From NCBI GenBank assembly GCA_046316025.1, contig JBKCXU010000005.1, positions 1 through 25,159 of the forward strand: DNA of 25,159 nucleotides, given 5' to 3'. This DNA comes from JAJTHJ01 sp046316025. GTDB taxonomy: Bacteria; Pseudomonadota; Gammaproteobacteria; Burkholderiales; Burkholderiaceae_F. Under the pieces are notes generated by a model. The model did not search any database. It was not told the origin of the DNA and saw nothing but the letters and a program-made list of their open reading frames with translations. Below are positions 21,663 to 25,159 of this stretch, in pieces (position 1 is the stretch's first letter; every line of letters starts with the position of its first letter). The translations under genes and the position numbers were made by a program.

Positions 21663-23147
21663 ATGAACGATTCCAATCGCACCGACGCGGGCGACGCGCC
21701 CGCCGGCCGCTGGCAGCGCGCCGGCGCCGACATCGCCGAAGGCGCACGCGCCAGCGCGCCGGTGCTGCGCCACTGGGGGCAGCGGATCGGCGACTGGCTG
21801 GCCTCGATCGGCTGGTTCAAGTTCTTCGGGCTGTCGTTGCTGCTGTTGATCTTCGGCGCGATTCTGAAGAGCGCGCTATTCGAGCGCGGGCCGGTGATGG
21901 TCGTCGACGCCGGCGACGCCCACGACAAAGTGCGGGTCGAGGTGTCGGTGGGGCCGGACGGGGTACGCATCGCTCCGCCCGCGCCGCCACCGCCGCCGGC
22001 ACCCCCGGGCACGCCGGATGCACCGCCGGCACCTCCCGCACCGCCCACGCCGGCCACGCCCAAGGCGCACGAACCGGAAGTCAAGCTCACCGACAAAGGC
22101 TTGCAGGTGCGCTCGCGCGACGGCGACAAGGAGGTCTCGCTCACCATCGACCGCAGCGGCGTGCGCATCGCCGAGAAGCCCGCCACCGATGCGCCGGCGG
22201 ACGAGGCCAAGGCGGTCGTGATCCCGCCGTCGGCGGTCGAGGACCCGGAGAAACTCGCCGAGGCGATCGAAGCCGCCCGCAGCAAAGTCGAGGATATCGT
22301 CGCCGACCAGATCGACCGTCAGGTCGCCCGCTCCACCCGCGTGTACCGCGAGCAAAGCGGCGATTGGCTGATGTCCTTCCTTTTCCTGCTCATCGTCACC
22401 GGCATCATCGTCAAGGTGGCCATGGGCTCGAAGAAGAAGGCGGAAAAGCGCGCGCAGGCCGCCAGCGCGACCGCCGCCGAAGAAGGCCTGAAGCGCCAAC
22501 TGGCCGAAGCGCAATTGAAGATGATGCAGGCGCAGGTCGAGCCGCACTTTCTGTTCAACACGCTAGCGTCGGTCGATTACCTGATCGAGACCGACCCGGC
22601 GCGCGCCTCGAAGATGCAAAAGAACCTGATCCAGTACCTGCGCAGCGCGCTGCCGCAGATGCGCGAAGGCTCGACCACGCTCGGCAAGGAGCTCGCGCTG
22701 TGCCGTGCCTATCTGGAAATCCTCAAGGTGCGGATGGACGACCGCCTGCAATTTGCGATCACCGTGCCGCAAGGGCTGGGGTCGGCGCAGTTCCCGCCGA
22801 TGATGCTGCAATCGCTGGTGGAAAACGCCATCAAACACGGCCTTGAGCCCAAGGCCGAAGGCGGCTCGCTGACGTTGAGCGCCAGCATTGCGCACGGCAC
22901 GCTGCGGGTGACGGTTGCCGACACGGGGCTGGGCTTTGGTGCGGGCTCCGCGCCGGGCACGGGCGTGGGTCTGGCCAACGTGCGCGAGCGGCTGGTCGCG
23001 CTTTACGGCGGCACCGCCAAGCTGACGGTCGATGCCAACACACCAAGCGGCACCATTGCCACCATCGAAGTACCGTACACGCTCGACAGCGCTGCGGTCG
23101 CGGCTCAGAGCCACGGCGCGCCGCCGGCTGCCGCCCAGCCGGCGTAG
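21663..23147 (+). CDS. LytS-type sensor histidine kinase with proline-rich extracytoplasmic region
   Basis: The protein has 494 residues from ATG 21663; an open extension to 21528 overlaps the upstream gene and looks non-coding. After a cytoplasmic N-terminus comes a first membrane span (WFKFFGLSLLLLIFGAILKSALF, about 51-73). An extracytoplasmic region of about 160 residues follows, with a Pro/Ala linker (104-133) and three similar short beta-type motifs. The second span is WLMSFLFLLIVTGIIVKVAMG (235-255), then a charged coiled coil. The His_kinase (PF06580-type) domain has QVEPHFLFNTLASVDYLIE with phosphorylated His295. The ATPase part carries VENAIKH (Asn388), DTGLGFG (Asp420) and GTGVGLANVRERL. 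The response regulator follows after 9 bases. The signal sensed is unknown. Confidence 0.88.
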   Translation: MNDSNRTDAGDAPAGRWQRAGADIAEGARASAPVLRHWGQRIGDWLASIGWFKFFGLSLLLLIFGAILKSALFERGPVMVVDAGDAHDKVRVEVSVGPDGVRIAPPAPPPPPAPPGTPDAPPAPPAPPTPATPKAHEPEVKLTDKGLQVRSRDGDKEVSLTIDRSGVRIAEKPATDAPADEAKAVVIPPSAVEDPEKLAEAIEAARSKVEDIVADQIDRQVARSTRVYREQSGDWLMSFLFLLIVTGIIVKVAMGSKKKAEKRAQAASATAAEEGLKRQLAEAQLKMMQAQVEPHFLFNTLASVDYLIETDPARASKMQKNLIQYLRSALPQMREGSTTLGKELALCRAYLEILKVRMDDRLQFAITVPQGLGSAQFPPMMLQSLVENAIKHGLEPKAEGGSLTLSASIAHGTLRVTVADTGLGFGAGSAPGTGVGLANVRERLVALYGGTAKLTVDANTPSGTIATIEVPYTLDSAAVAAQSHGAPPAAAQPA

Positions 23148-23156
23148 CATCGCGGC

Positions 23157-23939
23157 ATGAGTGCCGAAGCTCCGCGGGCGGTCATCGCCGACGACGAGCG
23201 CCTGATGCGCGAGCAGCTGCGCGCGCGGCTGGCCGAGGTCTGGCCCGAATTGCAGATCGTGGCCGAGGCGAAGAACGGGCAGGAGGCCGTCGACCTCGTG
23301 CGCGAGCATCGCCCCGACCTCGTCTTTCTCGACATCCGCATGCCGGGCATGACGGGCGTGGAGGCGGCGCGCGAGATCGGCGATGCCTGCCACATCGTCT
23401 TCATCACCGCGTACAGCGAGTACGCGGTGGAGGCGTTCGAGCAGGGTGCGGTGGACTATGTGTTGAAGCCCGCAGAGCCGGAACGTCTGGCGCAGACCGT
23501 GGCGCGCGTGAAGAAGCGCCTGGGCGCGCAGCCCGCCGATCTGTCGGCGTTACTGGCGCAGCTCGCGCTGCGGCTCGATCTGCCCAGCGCGTCGACGCCG
23601 GCGGCGGCGCGACAGAACCTGCAGTGGATTCAGGCCTCGATGGGTCAGCAAATCCGGATGATTCCGGTGGCCGAGGTGCTGTTCTTCACCTCCGACGAGA
23701 AGTACACCCGCGTGCAGACCGAAAGCTACGAGGCGCTGATCCGCAAGCCGATCAAGGAACTGGTCGACGAACTCGATCCGGAACAGTTCTGGCAGATCCA
23801 CCGCGCGACCATCGTCAACACCAAGGCCATTGCCGGCGTGCTGCGTGACTTCCGCGGCCGGCAACTCGTGCAGCTGCGCAACCACCCCGAGAAGCTCGAG
23901 GTCAGCCGCAACTTCACGCACTTGTTCAAGCAGATGTGA
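23157..23939 (+). CDS. LytTR-family response regulator (AlgR/LytR type)
   Basis: The 260-residue protein has a receiver domain (about 7-120) with acidic pocket Asp12/Asp13, phosphoacceptor Asp59 in LVFLDIRMPGMTG, Thr84 in FITAY and Lys104 in YVLKPAEP. A linker with an alpha-helical segment (LSALLAQLALRL) leads to a LytTR DNA-binding domain (about 158-258: IRMIPVAEVLFFTSDEKYTR, FWQIHRATIVNTKAI, VSRNFTHLFKQM). LytTR proteins bind direct repeats in promoters. The gene has no own Shine-Dalgarno and follows the kinase stop by 9 bases, so it is probably coupled to it. Its 3' end overlaps the convergent GNAT gene by 14 bases. Confidence 0.92.
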   Translation: MSAEAPRAVIADDERLMREQLRARLAEVWPELQIVAEAKNGQEAVDLVREHRPDLVFLDIRMPGMTGVEAAREIGDACHIVFITAYSEYAVEAFEQGAVDYVLKPAEPERLAQTVARVKKRLGAQPADLSALLAQLALRLDLPSASTPAAARQNLQWIQASMGQQIRMIPVAEVLFFTSDEKYTRVQTESYEALIRKPIKELVDELDPEQFWQIHRATIVNTKAIAGVLRDFRGRQLVQLRNHPEKLEVSRNFTHLFKQM

Positions 23940-24522
23940 GTTGCTTGGCGGACAGGTTGGCCAGGCGGAAGCTCAAGTCCAGCCCCGTGAGCGTGGCGTC
24001 GGCCGCCTCCTGCAGCAGCGCATCGGGCTGCGCTTCGGGCAGCACCATGCGGGCGAGCGGCCCCTCGGCGTCGGATTCGATCCGCATGCCGGCGCGCTTG
24101 GCCAGCTCTCGCAGAGCCTGATTCTCGGGCAGGTAGGTCATCAGGAAGCGGTCGGCCCCCAGCGCGCGGGCGTGCTGGGCCGCCCGCAGCAGCAGGCGCA
24201 GGCCGAGCCCTTGTCGGCGTGCCGATGGCAGCACGGACAGGCCGAACTCCGCTTCAGGCCCGGCCAGCGCCAAGTGGCCGAAGCCCACGAGTTCGAGCTG
24301 CTCATCGAAGGCGCCAAAGGCCGCGTCGCGGTCGAAGCGGATCGACCGCGCGTAGGTGCGCAGCGCGTCGTCCGACAGCGCGGCGGCAAAGCGCAGCCGC
24401 CGTTCGTCGGGCGGCAGTGCGATCAGGTGGCGCTCGATCAACTCGCGCCGCGCCGGCGGTAGTTCCGTGACCAGCGGAACGCGGTTCAGGTCGAGGCCAC
24501 AACGGAATCGGGTTTCCAGCAT
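23926..24522 (-). CDS. GNAT-family N-acetyltransferase
   Basis: The 198-residue protein has the GNAT fold in residues about 30-150. It opens with PPDERRLRFAAALSDDALRT, a start seen in several bacterial acetyltransferases of unknown substrate. The acetyl-CoA pyrophosphate loop is R-R-Q-G-L-G (Arg102, Gly105, Gly107), preceded by EFGLSVLPSA. The C-terminal motif is MTYLPENQALRELAKRAGMRI. The last 45 residues have no recognised domain. The substrate is unknown. The gene is convergent with the response regulator, and the two 3' ends overlap by 14 bases, including both stop codons. Confidence 0.8.
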   Translation of the reverse strand: MLETRFRCGLDLNRVPLVTELPPARRELIERHLIALPPDERRLRFAAALSDDALRTYARSIRFDRDAAFGAFDEQLELVGFGHLALAGPEAEFGLSVLPSARRQGLGLRLLLRAAQHARALGADRFLMTYLPENQALRELAKRAGMRIESDAEGPLARMVLPEAQPDALLQEAADATLTGLDLSFRLANLSAKQLTSA

Positions 24523-24610
24523 GCCCCGCAGTTTGTGCCCGCCAACGCCCCGCGCAACGGCGGTCGAGAGGGCGCTCTACTTGGTTGTGGCTGGGCGAAA
24601 TCCACTGCGT

Positions 24611-24639
24611 TTGACAAGTCGCGGCGCAGCAAAGATAAT
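24611..24639 (+). promoter_or_regulatory. Sigma-70 promoter of the tRNA-tuf operon
   Basis: The -35 TTGACA (24611-24616) is a perfect match, the spacer is 17 bases, and the -10 GATAAT (24634-24639) matches at 5 of 6. The GC-rich CCGCGG right after the -10 is the kind of discriminator associated with stringent control of tRNA and translation genes. Confidence 0.9.
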
Positions 24640-24658
24640 CCGCGGTTCCTCTTGCGGC

Positions 24659-24744
24659 GGAGGGGTGCCCGAGCGGCTAAAGGGGGCAGACTGTAAATCT
24701 GTTGGCTTACGCCTACGTTGGTTCGAATCCAACCTCCTCCACCA
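24659..24744 (+). tRNA. tRNA-Tyr (GTA)
   Basis: This is an 86-base class II tRNA with encoded CCA. Acceptor arms GGAGGGG (24659-24665) and CTCCTCC (24734-24740) pair with one G-U. The anticodon GTA is at 24693-24695 in loop CTGTAAA, followed by a long variable arm. The T-arm is GTTGG-TTCGAAT-CCAAC. It is the first of three tandem tRNAs before tuf. Confidence 0.97.
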
Positions 24745-24821
24745 CAACTCATCGACAGAGGCTGAGAAACACACGTAACCAATTGATTTTCCGGGGCGAG
24801 CGAAGCGTCGATCCGGGGCAG

Positions 24822-24895
24822 GCGGGTGTAGCTCAATGGTAGAGCAGAAGCCTTCCAAGCTTATGACGAGGGTTCGATTCCCTTCACCCGCTCCA
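24822..24895 (+). tRNA. tRNA-Gly (TCC)
   Basis: Acceptor arms GCGGGTG (24822-24828) and CACCCGC (24885-24891) pair fully. The anticodon TCC is at 24854-24856, the T-arm carries GGTTCGATTCC, the discriminator is T and CCA is encoded. The D-arm GTAGCTCAATGGTAGAGC is standard. Confidence 0.97.
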
Positions 24896-24896
24896 A

Positions 24897-24971
<75 letters not shown>

Positions 24972-25018
24972 GCAGAGCGATTACCGATTGATATCCAAGC
25001 ACTTTTCGGAGTACGGCG

Positions 25019-25159
25019 ATGGCAAAAGGCAAATTTGAGCGGACGAAGCCGCACGTCAATGTGGGGACGATTGGACACGTCGATCATGGGAAGACGACCC
25101 TGACGGCGGCCATCACGATGGTGCTGTCGAAGAAGTTCGGCGGCGAGGCACGCGCCTAC
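25019..25159 (+). CDS. tuf: Elongation factor Tu, 5' part only
   Basis: The first 47 residues of EF-Tu are present: MAKGKFERTKPHVNVGTIGH, then VDHGKTTLTAAITMVLSKKF, then GGEARAY at the window edge. The G1 loop GHVDHGKT binds the GTP phosphates; EF-Tu delivers aminoacyl-tRNA to the ribosome. GGAG lies 7 bases upstream of ATG 25019. The gene follows three tRNA genes in the classic tyr-gly-thr-tuf order. The N-terminus is closest in memory to Burkholderiales such as Bordetella. Confidence 0.98.
   Translation, partial: MAKGKFERTKPHVNVGTIGHVDHGKTTLTAAITMVLSKKFGGEARAY

Overview
The window is about 25 kb of GC-rich bacterial chromosome. It most likely comes from a betaproteobacterium of the order Burkholderiales. 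The EF-Tu N-terminus at the right edge (MAKGKFERTKPHVNVGTIGH) reads like Burkholderiales EF-Tu, and the divergent gspC/gspG layout and the tRNA-Tyr/Gly/Thr-tuf cluster fit. I cannot name a genus.

Left part (1-4.8 kb): the 5' two fifths of an indolepyruvate ferredoxin oxidoreductase gene run off the edge on the minus strand. Then come a small unknown protein (plus strand), a DUF4870-type membrane protein, a class I/II PLP aminotransferase and a YdjM-like membrane hydrolase (all minus). The YdjM-like gene is bracketed by two copies of one ~130-bp repeat in direct orientation.

Accessory stretch (5.0-7.3 kb): an AbrB-type antitoxin/PIN toxin pair with an ATGA overlap and a probably leaderless antitoxin mRNA, a VOC-fold protein, and a RhuM-family gene on the plus strand that carries a 27-bp palindrome.

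Central part (7.4-19.1 kb): a complete type II secretion (T2SS) locus without a prepilin peptidase. The minus-strand operon reads gspG-H-I-J-K-L-M-N-D-E-F, and gspC is divergent from gspG across a 70-bp intergenic region that holds a 20-bp palindrome with an AT core. The operon is interrupted by dispersed palindromic repeats between gspH/gspI and gspM/gspN. The first of these apparently supplies the gspI start codon. The gspE-gspF gap is spanned by an unlisted 56-codon frame with in-frame 7-codon repeats and a GTGA overlap with gspF. This is the best candidate in the window for something undescribed.

Right part (19.1-25.2 kb): phhA and hppD (phenylalanine to tyrosine; 4-hydroxyphenylpyruvate to homogentisate) form a two-gene minus-strand operon. 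Then come a small membrane protein, a LytS/LytTR two-component pair whose kinase has an unusual proline-rich extracytoplasmic region, a convergent GNAT acetyltransferase, and a strong sigma-70 promoter driving tRNA-Tyr, tRNA-Gly, tRNA-Thr and the start of tuf.

Functionally, the indolepyruvate oxidoreductase, the aminotransferase and phhA/hppD all suit aromatic amino acid catabolism, but they are not one operon. The T2SS locus encodes the machine that exports folded periplasmic proteins across the outer membrane. No CRISPR array, transposase or phage gene was seen.
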